The notes beneath the pieces are model-generated. The model did not search any database. It was not told the origin of the DNA and worked only from the letters and a program-made list of their open reading frames with translations. A stretch of DNA of 64,000 bases from Candidatus Kryptoniota bacterium (lineage in GTDB: Bacteria > Bacteroidota > Ignavibacteria > Kryptoniales > JAKASW01): positions 81,534 through 145,533 of the forward strand of contig DATCTN010000018.1 in the NCBI GenBank assembly GCA_036567965.1, read 5' to 3'. The position numbers and the translations under genes were made by a program. Shown piece by piece: positions 1 through 8,128 of the stretch; positions within the stretch are counted from its first letter, which is position 1; the number at the start of each line of letters is the position of its first letter.

Positions 1-225
1 GGCTGCGATAACCAAGCCTTCCTCTACGGCAATAAGGTTATCGGCCTCCAGTTTCACCTCGAAGCCACTGACGATTCGTTGGCCGAAATGGTAAAGAACG
101 GCGGAAAGGAACTTGTGCCCGGCCGGTTCGTCCAGGACAAGGATACTATCGTTCGGACCGCGCAGTACATCGCGACGAACAACGCCTACCTGTCGAAATT
201 GATGGACAGACTTGCTGAGTTCTGA
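1..225 (+). CDS. Class I glutamine amidotransferase, C-terminal end (partial)
   Basis: The gene is cut by the left edge, so only the last 74 codons are seen, ending in TGA. The fragment contains 'GLQFHLEAT', which matches the catalytic His-x-Glu segment of class I (triad) glutamine amidotransferases. These enzymes hydrolyse glutamine and pass the ammonia to an acceptor. The remaining tail, ending 'LMDRLAEF', fits free-standing GMP-synthase-like amidotransferases in length. The catalytic Cys lies outside the window, so the substrate cannot be named. It lies about 110 bp upstream of the OmpA-like gene on the same strand. Confidence 0.72.
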   Translation, partial: GCDNQAFLYGNKVIGLQFHLEATDDSLAEMVKNGGKELVPGRFVQDKDTIVRTAQYIATNNAYLSKLMDRLAEF

Positions 226-251
226 TTTTTTATATCCAGTAAGTCATCAGG

Positions 252-278
252 CCGGTTCATAATTAACCGGAACTTTTA
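252..278 (+). terminator. Possible weak terminator after the amidotransferase
   Basis: A 6-bp stem, CCGGTT with AACCGG, encloses a 7-nt loop and is followed closely by a short T run. It lies between the amidotransferase stop and the OmpA-like gene. The stem is short, so this is only a candidate. Confidence 0.3.
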
Positions 279-338
279 AGGTGCATTAGGGCAAAGGAGT
301 CACTCAACATCAATCAAAAAAAATCTTGGGAGGCAAAC

Positions 339-1169
339 ATGAATCGCGTTATCACTTTGGCAGCAGCACTGTTTTTCGTGACAGTAACGGCTTGGGCACA
401 GGAGGAGCAGGATGCGGAAGGATCTCACGATCACCCGCTGTTCTCCAGGTTGTCCGGATTCTACATCACAGCTTACGATCAGAAAGAGTTCGACAGTTTC
501 GTTTCGCCATACATTCCCGAAGACCAGGGTCCATGGGAGGGAAAGCTGACTCAGATCAACTACAATGTTAAGACGGGGGCGAAGAGAGCGAGTACAATCC
601 AGATCGAGAGGAATTACGAAAACGCAGTCAAGAAGATCGGCGGGAAAGTCCTTTTTCACGATGACCGAATCCTCTGCGCGAAGATCGAGGCAAACGGCGC
701 CATCACGTATGTGCAGGTCGAGGGATTCAATGATGGGATAAATTACCAGCTGACTATTGTAGAATCGAAAGCGATGGAGCAGGAAGTGGTTGCCGATGCT
801 GCGGCTTTAAGTGAGAGCATCGCGTCAACAGGCAAAGCAGCAATCTACGGGATTTACTTCGACACTGGAAAATCGGAGATCAAGCCGGAGTCGAAACCTG
901 CCATCGAGCAGATCACCAAGCTGATGAAAGACAATATGGCCCTATCGCTGTATGTTGTCGGTCATACTGATAATGTCGGCACGCTTGAGTCGAATTTAAA
1001 ATTATCATCCGACCGGGCCGACGCCGTAGTGAAAGCATTGATTGCCCAGGGCGTCGAATCGTCAAGGCTGAAGGCTGCGGGAGTGGGACCATATTCACCT
1101 GTTGCTTCTAACTCTACTGAAGACGGGAAAGCCAGAAACCGAAGGGTTGAACTCGTCTCCCAAAAGTGA
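339..1169 (+). CDS. OmpA-family outer membrane / peptidoglycan-binding protein
   Basis: 276 residues. Residues 1-21 form a Sec signal peptide ending 'TAWAQ'. Residues 30-160 are an uncharacterised periplasmic domain. From about residue 168 the chain is a C-terminal OmpA-like domain: 'YFDTGKSEIKPES', then 'GHTDNVG' at 208-214 and 'RNRRVEL' near 267-272, where Asp and Arg contact diaminopimelate in this family. It therefore probably tethers the outer membrane or a periplasmic partner to peptidoglycan. There is no N-terminal beta-barrel and no lipobox Cys near the signal cleavage site. A GGGAGG ribosome site sits 7 bases before the ATG. It appears to be transcribed alone. Confidence 0.85.
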   Translation: MNRVITLAAALFFVTVTAWAQEEQDAEGSHDHPLFSRLSGFYITAYDQKEFDSFVSPYIPEDQGPWEGKLTQINYNVKTGAKRASTIQIERNYENAVKKIGGKVLFHDDRILCAKIEANGAITYVQVEGFNDGINYQLTIVESKAMEQEVVADAAALSESIASTGKAAIYGIYFDTGKSEIKPESKPAIEQITKLMKDNMALSLYVVGHTDNVGTLESNLKLSSDRADAVVKALIAQGVESSRLKAAGVGPYSPVASNSTEDGKARNRRVELVSQK

Positions 1170-1299
1170 TTTAGCTGCCGCTTGATAGAGATACTTGCAC
1201 TCTAATTCACCCGACCGCGTTCAGGTGATGATAGTGCCTTCATCTTATTCAATTGCACGAATATATTGTTCAATAGGTTTCAGATAGAGAAGGCATCTC

Positions 1300-1638
1300 A
1301 TGAGAATGAAACATTGGGCAGTACTGGTCCTATCAGTGACGGCGGGCATGTTAGTCGGTTATATCGACAGCAGGCCGACATGGGACGATACGGGAATAAC
1401 AGTGGCAGCGATCATCGGGACAGGACTTATTATCGGATTCATAGAACGCAGGAGGTCCTGGCTTTGGGCCCTGTCGATTGCGTGCGGATTCAGTGTTTTT
1501 CAACTTAACTCAAACCACGTGTCAGTCACTTTGGCCGTACTTGCATTTTCATTATTAGGCACGTATCTCGGGGCATTGGTGAGAAGAGCGATTTCAATCA
1601 CTTCTTCGGCAGGAGATAAGGGAGTCAGAGAAAAATGA
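1300..1638 (+). CDS. Small membrane protein of unknown function
   Basis: 112 residues with about four hydrophobic segments: 'WAVLVLSVTAGMLVGYI', 'GITVAAIIGTGLIIGFI', 'WLWALSIACGFSVFQL' and 'VTLAVLAFSLLGTYLGAL'. It is probably a small inner-membrane protein, and I do not recognise a family. A GAGAAGG ribosome site precedes the ATG by about 7 bases. Its stop overlaps the ATG of the next gene by 4 nt (ATGA), so the two are probably translated together. Confidence 0.65.
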   Translation: MRMKHWAVLVLSVTAGMLVGYIDSRPTWDDTGITVAAIIGTGLIIGFIERRRSWLWALSIACGFSVFQLNSNHVSVTLAVLAFSLLGTYLGALVRRAISITSSAGDKGVREK

Positions 1639-1948
1639 TAAGCAGGATCTGGCATGGTTACACGAACATGCAAAATGCTGATAAGTACGAGAGACTTTTG
1701 AAGGAAGAAATATTTGTGGGAATTGGAGACAGGAAGATCAACGGTTATCGTGGCATTCAGCTTTTGAAGCGACTAGTGGGCAGCGAAGCAGAGTTCATAA
1801 CAATTATGTCGTTCGACAACATTAATGCAGTCAAGGAATTTTCAGGCGAGGACTATGAATCAGCGGTGGTTCCGGGGCGAAGGCAAAGGAGATACTCTCG
1901 CACTACGACAAAAGGTCACAGCACTACGAGGTCCTAGTGGGGGCGTGA
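1635..1948 (+). pseudogene. Antibiotic-biosynthesis-monooxygenase-fold protein, frameshifted near the C-terminus
   Basis: The first 80 residues, starting 'MISRIWHGYTNMQNADKY' and running through 'EEIFVGI', 'GYRGIQLLKR', 'FITIMSFD' and 'AVKEFSGEDYESAVVP', match the small ABM/dimeric alpha-beta barrel family, whose members often act on quinone-like or haem-like substrates. The family normally continues into a helix and ends near 'RSQHYEV'. In the annotated frame the chain instead runs into basic nonsense and stops at 1937. The expected ending, 'AKAKEILSHYDKRSQHYEV', is present in another frame from 1877 to a TGA at 1946-1948. The switch falls at a GGGG run (1874-1877). One missing base would restore the gene, so this is either a real frameshift or a homopolymer sequencing error. 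It is coupled to the upstream membrane protein by ATGA overlap. Confidence 0.8.
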
Positions 1949-2146
1949 GGCTGCGGCTCGTCGGAAGTATGTGATTTTGATCACCCGTTTCGTAAAAATT
2001 GCATCGAAACGCACCTGAAACGACGAGAATTTTTGAAAATGTGCATGACGTGAACACCTCACTGGGAAATGTTGTTATATTTTGGTGAGCGGGCTTGAGG
2101 GGAAGGCCAAGTAGAACGCTCACAAAAAAAACGGAAGGAGTTCAGG

Positions 2147-2779
2147 ATGAACATCGCATTATTTGCGGCCAGCGGGAAAATTGGGTCGAAAATAATGAGC
2201 GAGGCGTTGCGCCGTGGTCACAAAGTAACGGCCATCGTCCGTAATCCCGCTAAGATTACCTCCTCAAAAGATAACCTTGTCATCAAACAAGGAAACGTCT
2301 TAAACGCGCAGGAGGTAGCATCGTTGGCTAGAGGGCATGATGCGGTCGTAAGTGCGTACGGACCTAATGGGAGAGCACAGGAGCTCGTGGACGTGGCTCA
2401 TTCCCTTCTCGAAGGAGTGAAGATGTCCGGCGTAAAACGGCTTATCATGGTTGGTGGAGCTGGAAGCCTCGAAGTGTCTTCCGGCAAACAATTAATGGAT
2501 ACTCCTCAATTCCCGGCCGCCGCCAAACCTTATGCGGTTGCCCACCGCGACGCGATGGCCGTCTTCCGCATGGAGAGAGATCTGCAATGGACTTTCGTTA
2601 GTCCATCAGCACAGGTCGAACCAGGAGAGAAAAAGGGGAGTTATCGGACGAGTGACGACAGACTGCTCACAGACGAACAAGGCAAAAGCACAATCTCGAC
2701 AGAAGACTATGCAGCTGCGCTCGTCGACGAGCTGGAGCACCCTCAACATATCAGAAGGCGCTTCACGGTCGGTTACTGA
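2147..2779 (+). CDS. NAD(P)-binding oxidoreductase, NmrA/YwnB-like atypical SDR
   Basis: 210 residues. The N-terminus 'MNIALFAASGKIGSKIM' is a Rossmann beta-alpha-beta with the GxxGxxG-like pattern of atypical short-chain dehydrogenases. 'AIVRNPAKI' follows strand 2, as in NADP-binding NmrA-type proteins. 'KRLIMVGGAGSLEV' and 'WTFVSPSAQVEPGE' match the YwnB/YwnB-like subgroup, usually annotated NAD(P)-dependent oxidoreductase or epimerase without a known substrate. Full family length. A GGAAGGAG ribosome site lies just upstream of the ATG. It is followed at once by a strong terminator, so it ends the plus-strand block. Confidence 0.85.
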   Translation: MNIALFAASGKIGSKIMSEALRRGHKVTAIVRNPAKITSSKDNLVIKQGNVLNAQEVASLARGHDAVVSAYGPNGRAQELVDVAHSLLEGVKMSGVKRLIMVGGAGSLEVSSGKQLMDTPQFPAAAKPYAVAHRDAMAVFRMERDLQWTFVSPSAQVEPGEKKGSYRTSDDRLLTDEQGKSTISTEDYAAALVDELEHPQHIRRRFTVGY

Positions 2780-2793
2780 ACCGGAACATCGTA

Positions 2794-2831
2794 AGTGCCG
2801 GCCGACGCGGAGGTCGGCCGGCACTTTTTTA
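2794..2831 (+). terminator. Rho-independent terminator after the NmrA-like gene
   Basis: A perfect 13-bp GC-rich stem (arms 2794-2806 and 2813-2825, six-base loop) runs directly into a T tract on the plus strand. It sits 15 bases after the stop codon. No matching T tract exists for the minus strand, so it serves the plus-strand gene and not the convergent one. Confidence 0.9.
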
Positions 2832-2861
2832 TTTTCTCACCACGGCAGACCCGCACCCAAC

Positions 2862-4682
2862 TTACCACACTCTAACACTGACTGAACCATTCCCCGGGTT
2901 TTCAAATGGTCCGGGAGTCGGATTCGCCAGACTTCGATCATGCCCTGAGTAATCGTTCGAAATGCTTATCTGATTTCCATCTCGATCTTCGTAAGGTAAA
3001 TCAGGTATCACCGCTTTGCCCAGAACCAGACTGGTTACCAGACGGTGTTCCCGCGTGACACTCCACGTCGTGTCGAATTTAAATTCGAGAAAATAACTTT
3101 TGTCCTCTTCGATCAACTTAATTGACGGATCGAAGTCGGGCATAATTATCGGATTCCTTTCCTGAACTGTGGGTTTCGCACCGTAGAGATAGACATTTCC
3201 ATCCATCGGCATCTTTAATTGTGCGTTATCATAATTTTTCAGATCACAACGTTTCACAAAAATATTGTTGTAATATGTCTCATCACCGCACGGATTGTCG
3301 TGATAGCCCGCCACCTCAGTTGAGTGCGGCTTCAGGAAAGGTGTTTGGCGGCCATCGAAGTGAAAGATATCGAACGAACCTGCAAAAAGGTTATGCACAT
3401 ACGCGCCTCCCTGCGACCGGTCCATCAAAGATGAGGACGAAAGAAAGAGATTATTGTCGAAGAGGAACGGGCCGTGGTCCACTTCGACCAGCACATCGAA
3501 ATCGTTGTCGTTAAGGAGATTGCCTGTCACGCGCGTGCCCTGAGCCATCCAATCGAGCCAGAGGCCGAGGCACGTCCGGTAAATATGATTATGCTTTATG
3601 ACCACGTCGACGGCCGCATGAAACTTGATGCCCGCCATCTCCGCGCCCGAAAAGAGCTTCCGCACGTGAATGTCGTGTATGACGTTGTCCGTAACAGTGC
3701 TGAACACGGCACCAAGACTTCCCACAATTCCCGCCTGTTCACAATGAGAGATCGTGTTGTTCCGGACAATATGATGACCGATATTTTCTTTTGACCATCC
3801 GTTCGCGAGCGCGCGCTCGATAGTTTTTACATATCCTTCGGCAGTATTTTCAGATGTGTTATCCCACTGATCGCCGTACTTGCCCAATGCGATGCCGGAG
3901 CAGGTCGAATAACAAACGACATTGTTTTCTATTATCCATCCCTTGCTCCAACGAGTTCCGATCACACCGATTTGCTCGGCGGTAGGAGGTGCCCAGGGTG
4001 TAGCGGCGTCCTCCAACGTGAAGCCGCGTACCGTTATGTAGTTTATCCCGGTCTTGCCGGGATAAAACACAGTTCTTCTAACATTTATTTCTACGAGCTG
4101 ATCATTCGGATCGACGCTTTTGAATTGAGCCCATATGGTCGTGCTCGCACTGTCAACTTTTGCGAACCACAGCGCATTCTCGCCCACGGGCTTCACTAGA
4201 TCACTGAAAGTCGCTGCCTCTGTTAGCCAGTCGCCGTTCAGATATACCGCACCCGTGTGATGATCGCGTCCCATATTGTCAAACCAGTCGCCGTGGATTA
4301 GATCACTGTAGGGATTGAAGCTTCCGAAGAATGAATTGGGAATCGTGGTTTTCCAGACATCTCCTTGCATTTTCACCCAGTTCCTGGCGACTTCAGATCC
4401 TGTTATCACCACTTTGTCTCCAGAAGCGGCTTGGTACACGATCCGTATCGAATCGGAAATGCCTCCGCGGGGCGGATCTACGCGTTCCCTATAAACTCCT
4501 TCATGCACCGTGATCACGTCGCCGGGTTGTGCCACGTCGGCGGCTCCTTGGATGGTTCGCATTGGAGCCGAAAGAGTACCGGGATTGGAGTCACTCCCGT
4601 TTGTTCCAACGTGGATCTCTCTCGACTGAAGAGTTGCTGAAAAGATTGAGAAGGTCAGAAATATTGGGATCACATTTTTCAT
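2862..4682 (-). CDS. Secreted right-handed parallel beta-helix protein
   Basis: 606 residues with a Sec signal peptide (residues 1-20) and then 'IHVGTNGSDSNPGTLSAPM', the DUF1565-type entry to a parallel beta-helix. Next come 'AQPGDVITVHEGVYRERV' and many short coils such as 'IIENNVVCYSTCSGIAL', 'HHIVRNNTISHCEQAGI' and 'VVIKHNHIYRTCLGLWL'. This is the pectate-lyase-like solenoid seen in polysaccharide lyases and some glycoside hydrolases (GH141-like proteins share the layout). It probably acts on an extracellular polysaccharide, but I cannot identify catalytic residues. It has no T9SS sorting domain, unlike its neighbours. The start is supported by GGAGA upstream of the ATG. Confidence 0.82.
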   Translation of the reverse strand: MKNVIPIFLTFSIFSATLQSREIHVGTNGSDSNPGTLSAPMRTIQGAADVAQPGDVITVHEGVYRERVDPPRGGISDSIRIVYQAASGDKVVITGSEVARNWVKMQGDVWKTTIPNSFFGSFNPYSDLIHGDWFDNMGRDHHTGAVYLNGDWLTEAATFSDLVKPVGENALWFAKVDSASTTIWAQFKSVDPNDQLVEINVRRTVFYPGKTGINYITVRGFTLEDAATPWAPPTAEQIGVIGTRWSKGWIIENNVVCYSTCSGIALGKYGDQWDNTSENTAEGYVKTIERALANGWSKENIGHHIVRNNTISHCEQAGIVGSLGAVFSTVTDNVIHDIHVRKLFSGAEMAGIKFHAAVDVVIKHNHIYRTCLGLWLDWMAQGTRVTGNLLNDNDFDVLVEVDHGPFLFDNNLFLSSSSLMDRSQGGAYVHNLFAGSFDIFHFDGRQTPFLKPHSTEVAGYHDNPCGDETYYNNIFVKRCDLKNYDNAQLKMPMDGNVYLYGAKPTVQERNPIIMPDFDPSIKLIEEDKSYFLEFKFDTTWSVTREHRLVTSLVLGKAVIPDLPYEDRDGNQISISNDYSGHDRSLANPTPGPFENPGNGSVSVRVW

Positions 4683-5019
4683 TTCCGTATCTCCGCTCGA
4701 GTTGTCTGTGCCATTTTAAATTTTGATGGACTATCAATATCCGTGATCAGCAATTTCAAAAACAATAAGAGCAATTGACCGGACGAAATCGGAAAGGACT
4801 CTGAAAGATAATCGAGAGATTCATCGATTCTCGCAGACCTTTCTCCGGCAGAATTTTAGGTTGTCTCGATTAGAATTACAATCCGCGTCCGGACCAATCA
4901 ACGTTGACGTCAAGACTTATTGCGATTAAGGACGGCATTAACAGAGATAAAAGAAGCATTTGGTTTCGAAACAATCGCCGCGAAGGAGAAGCTCGAACAC
5001 GCGACCAACAGACTGAAAC
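4683..5019. other. Intergenic stretch without a recognised gene
   Basis: About 340 bases between the beta-helix gene and the terminator of the next T9SS gene, both on the minus strand. It should hold the promoter of the beta-helix gene. I see no convincing ORF, RNA gene or repeat; short plus-strand ORFs here lack family features. Confidence 0.5.
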
Positions 5020-5052
5020 AAAAAATCCCGCCACGCAACCATGTGGCGGGAC
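5020..5052 (-). terminator. Rho-independent terminator of the 5081-6175 T9SS gene
   Basis: Read on the minus strand, a perfect 9-bp stem TCCCGCCAC/GTGGCGGGA (arms at 5043-5051 and 5026-5034) with an 8-base loop is followed by a T6 tract (the A run at 5020-5025 on plus). It starts about 30 bases after the stop codon of the T9SS gene. Confidence 0.9.
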
Positions 5053-5080
5053 TCCGATCAGGAGGAGACCGGTGGAGAGC

Positions 5081-6175
5081 TTATTTTATCAAAAGCATTT
5101 TCTTCGCTGCGACATTGGTCCCTGAAACAAGTCGGTAGAAGTAAAGACCGCTCGAAAACCTAGATGCATCGAAATTGACACTGTACGCGCCCGGCCCTTT
5201 TGTATCGTTCACCAGAGTTGCCACTTCTTGTCCGAGGGTGTTATAGATTTTCAAACTGACGTGACTGAGCGCTGCAACCTGATAGTTGATTTTCGTCGTC
5301 GGGTTGAACGGGTTCGGATAGTTCTGCGCAAGCGCAAAGTCGACAGGTTGTCCAACTGATTTGTTGACAGCTGTCTGAGTCTGGCCGACACGCGTCCAGG
5401 AAATCGAAATCACATGCACTGTACCGGATGTAGCGCCGGAGTCGACACCCACTGTCAATTGATGGCCCTCCTGGGTAGTCCAGACGAGCGAATAGCTAGT
5501 TGAACTATTTACCAGTGAACCGCCACTATAGATCTTAAAGGTAGTCACTTGATTGGAGCGAAGCGCCTGAAAAGTTCCGTTGGGCAGAGTCAGGGAGCCG
5601 TAGGCGTCATACGTGGATGACGTTGTGACCACCTGCATTATGCCGGGGGCGAGAACAACCGTATCCGGCGAGCCGACCGCGACCTCCCCCAAAGAGAGCG
5701 GCACATGGAAGGCAAATTTCATCTCGTGCTGAGACAGCGTGGAGTCAATAGCATGCCCGCCGGAAGATCCTGATAAATGTTCTACAAATCCGATCAAGTA
5801 TAGTGAATCGTTCGAAAGCTCCAGGTATGCGTAGTATGAAAGAGTGACACCCGTGTCGGTCTCAGTGAATGTCTCGGCGTATGTGGCTCCCGGAAAATCG
5901 GAGGCAAACGGTGTGGAAGCGGGAGAAACGTTGTCCAGTATAGACGAGTCAAGGACGACAAAGGCGGGGATAGTCCAAGACTGAGCCGCAGAGGTGGATG
6001 GAGTTCCGACGTTCATTGTTTCCATGCTGTCGTGATTTGAGTACGTAAAATTCGTTGTTCCGGCCCCAAATAGATTCTGAAGATCCGATACTGTAATTGT
6101 GATTTGGGCAAATGCGGCTGATTGAAGAAGCGCAATAACGGTAACAATCATTAAGCCGTAGGTATAGTGTTTCAT
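5081..6175 (-). CDS. Secreted T9SS-sorted protein of unknown function
   Basis: 364 residues. A signal peptide (1-24, ending 'AAFAQ') is followed by a beta-rich region with no recognised domain (25-275), then a T9SS type A sorting domain: 'NYPNPFNPTTKINYQ', 'LKIYNTLGQEVATLVN', 'YSVNFDASRFSSGLYFYR' and a basic 'KKMLLIK' end. Such proteins cross the outer membrane through the type IX system, where the C-terminal domain is recognised and usually removed. The middle part mentions no metal-site or catalytic pattern I know. The gene has its own terminator and lies downstream of two further T9SS genes on the same strand. Confidence 0.8.
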   Translation of the reverse strand: MKHYTYGLMIVTVIALLQSAAFAQITITVSDLQNLFGAGTTNFTYSNHDSMETMNVGTPSTSAAQSWTIPAFVVLDSSILDNVSPASTPFASDFPGATYAETFTETDTGVTLSYYAYLELSNDSLYLIGFVEHLSGSSGGHAIDSTLSQHEMKFAFHVPLSLGEVAVGSPDTVVLAPGIMQVVTTSSTYDAYGSLTLPNGTFQALRSNQVTTFKIYSGGSLVNSSTSYSLVWTTQEGHQLTVGVDSGATSGTVHVISISWTRVGQTQTAVNKSVGQPVDFALAQNYPNPFNPTTKINYQVAALSHVSLKIYNTLGQEVATLVNDTKGPGAYSVNFDASRFSSGLYFYRLVSGTNVAAKKMLLIK

Positions 6176-6237
6176 TGTATTCTCCGATTAATGATTCATA
6201 AAAATAAAATCTCTTAATTGCACCAGCCTTTGTCGCG

Positions 6238-8097
6238 CTATTTTATTAAAATCATTTTTCTGGTTGACACATAACTACCTGCGACCATCCGGTAAAAGTA
6301 TATGCCGCTCGCAAGCCGACTAGCATCGAACCTGACGCCGTATTTTCCGGCGATCTGTTTTTGATTTACGAGCGTTTGGACTTCTCTTCCCAGAATATCG
6401 TAGATCTTCAACGTCACGAAATTGTTAGCCGGTATGTCGTAGCTGATCATTGTAGACGGGTTGAATGGGTTCGGATAGTTCGGGTAGAGCTGGTAGCTCT
6501 TTGGGACGTTGCCTGGGGCGGATTTTACAGCGGTCGGGATTTTAAAAGGAGTTATCGAGACCGAGACGTGCGAGGAAGTATACCAGGTTTTTACTAGGCT
6601 CGATTCGGTCTCCGTGCTGTCTGCCAGATTATCTCCGACGAAAGCCCATCCGCTATCATTTCCAAAGAAAGAAGCCGTGGTGTATGGAGAGTGCGGATAG
6701 GTCAGGAACTCGTTCGTGTATAGATCAATAGCATCTGTAAAAGGAGTGTCTCCACCGAGTGTTGTTGTTGTGCCATCACTATTATAATAAGTGGTGTACC
6801 CTGTCGTTATCCCATCGTATTTGATTTGCGATATAAAGCCGAAAGTGGGGACGGTGGCGCTTGGTAATACATACCAGAGAAGTTGCAAGTCGTTTGTGAA
6901 CTTTTCATGCCTGGAAATCCAACCGCTTGATGTGATGAGACTGTTCATTGTGCTCGTGATGTATTTTTGGGAAGAAAAGACTGAAATACCTCCGCCCCCA
7001 CCATACATTGCTCTAGTATTAAAGCTGGAGTCCGTTATATCGGCAAGGATGTACTGTTTGAATGTCCCTTTCGACCTAAAGGTTAAATCAAAATAGGAAC
7101 CACCGGTCTCGGTGCGGCGGGAATTTTCGGACTCTATAATTATCAACTGCCAAATCCTCAATCCGGGATCATTGATCGTCACGACGGCGAACCCTTGCGA
7201 GCTTCTCTGCTGGTGCATGGGTGTCGTATACGGGTCATAGATTGCGGTCAGGCCGGCAACATCTGACACGTTATCTGCGGTGAAATTCGCTGTCGCCTCG
7301 CCGTTGTCGTCCGTTACGACGCTTGATTGATCGAAGCTGCCATTGCTGCCGCCGATTGTCAGTGTCACGCTTTTCAACGGCGTGCCATCGCAATCATTGA
7401 CCTGGAAGGTCACCGGAATTGTCTGCAGCGCATTCATTTCTGACTGGGATGGTGTAATGCTTATCTGCGGATCGAGCGCCATGTTGGTGCCATTTTCCAC
7501 CAGGCTCTTTTGGTATGCCCTGATCTTGCCGAAGACAGGTTCAATGTGCGATACGGTAGAATCCGCTGCCGCCGCTGCGTCTGCGGCGGTCGTGAAATTT
7601 CCCTGAGCTGAATCTATCCGTGTCCTGGTGTAGCCATCCTCCAGGTAAACATGGAAGTGATACCGGCCCCCTGAGCTATCGAGCATCGCCCAGATCAAAT
7701 AGTCGACACCGCCCAACGTTCCGGCGGGAGGTACATCTCCAGCGGAGTTCTTTTCAAGAACTACTTTCATCAGCGAATCCGCCGACGTGTCGGACGGGAA
7801 AAAGCTCGTGCCGAAGAACCAATTAACGCAACTTCCCTCCGGGTCGTTGATCGCGATCAAGTCAAGCGCGAAAGTGACATTCTCAAGTGAGGACCAGTTC
7901 GATAAAGCCTGATGGCTTGAAGGTGTTGAATAGTCGCCGGTTGTCGAGTCAGGCGGGGGCATGCTCACATTCATCTGAACTCCGTAGATCTCCACTTGTG
8001 GCGGGGGACAATTGTCACACTGTGCCATGGCAGTCTTACCTATCGTCAGAAGACTAATTAAAACCGCAAACCTTTTTATAGTCGCCCTCATTTTCAT
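6238..8097 (-). CDS. T9SS-sorted secreted protein with Ig-like domain, paralogue A
   Basis: 619 residues. A signal peptide (1-25) is followed by the striking mature start 'QCDNCPPPQVEIYGVQMN'. Around residues 205-300 there is an Ig-like (Big_1/invasin-type) domain, with 'IPVTFQVNDCDGTPLKSVTL' and 'SSVVTDDNGEATANFTA'. Residues 300-525 form an unassigned beta-rich domain. The end is a T9SS sorting domain ('NYPNPFNPSTMISYDIPA' to 'TRKMILIK'). It is colinear over its whole length with the next gene (8129-10069), so the two arose by tandem duplication. Only 31 bases separate them, which suggests one transcript. Function is unknown; a surface adhesin or structural role is plausible. Confidence 0.8.
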   Translation of the reverse strand: MKMRATIKRFAVLISLLTIGKTAMAQCDNCPPPQVEIYGVQMNVSMPPPDSTTGDYSTPSSHQALSNWSSLENVTFALDLIAINDPEGSCVNWFFGTSFFPSDTSADSLMKVVLEKNSAGDVPPAGTLGGVDYLIWAMLDSSGGRYHFHVYLEDGYTRTRIDSAQGNFTTAADAAAAADSTVSHIEPVFGKIRAYQKSLVENGTNMALDPQISITPSQSEMNALQTIPVTFQVNDCDGTPLKSVTLTIGGSNGSFDQSSVVTDDNGEATANFTADNVSDVAGLTAIYDPYTTPMHQQRSSQGFAVVTINDPGLRIWQLIIIESENSRRTETGGSYFDLTFRSKGTFKQYILADITDSSFNTRAMYGGGGGISVFSSQKYITSTMNSLITSSGWISRHEKFTNDLQLLWYVLPSATVPTFGFISQIKYDGITTGYTTYYNSDGTTTTLGGDTPFTDAIDLYTNEFLTYPHSPYTTASFFGNDSGWAFVGDNLADSTETESSLVKTWYTSSHVSVSITPFKIPTAVKSAPGNVPKSYQLYPNYPNPFNPSTMISYDIPANNFVTLKIYDILGREVQTLVNQKQIAGKYGVRFDASRLASGIYFYRMVAGSYVSTRKMILIK

Positions 8098-8128
8098 TTC
8101 CTCGATCCCTATTCTTAGTGCATGCGTT

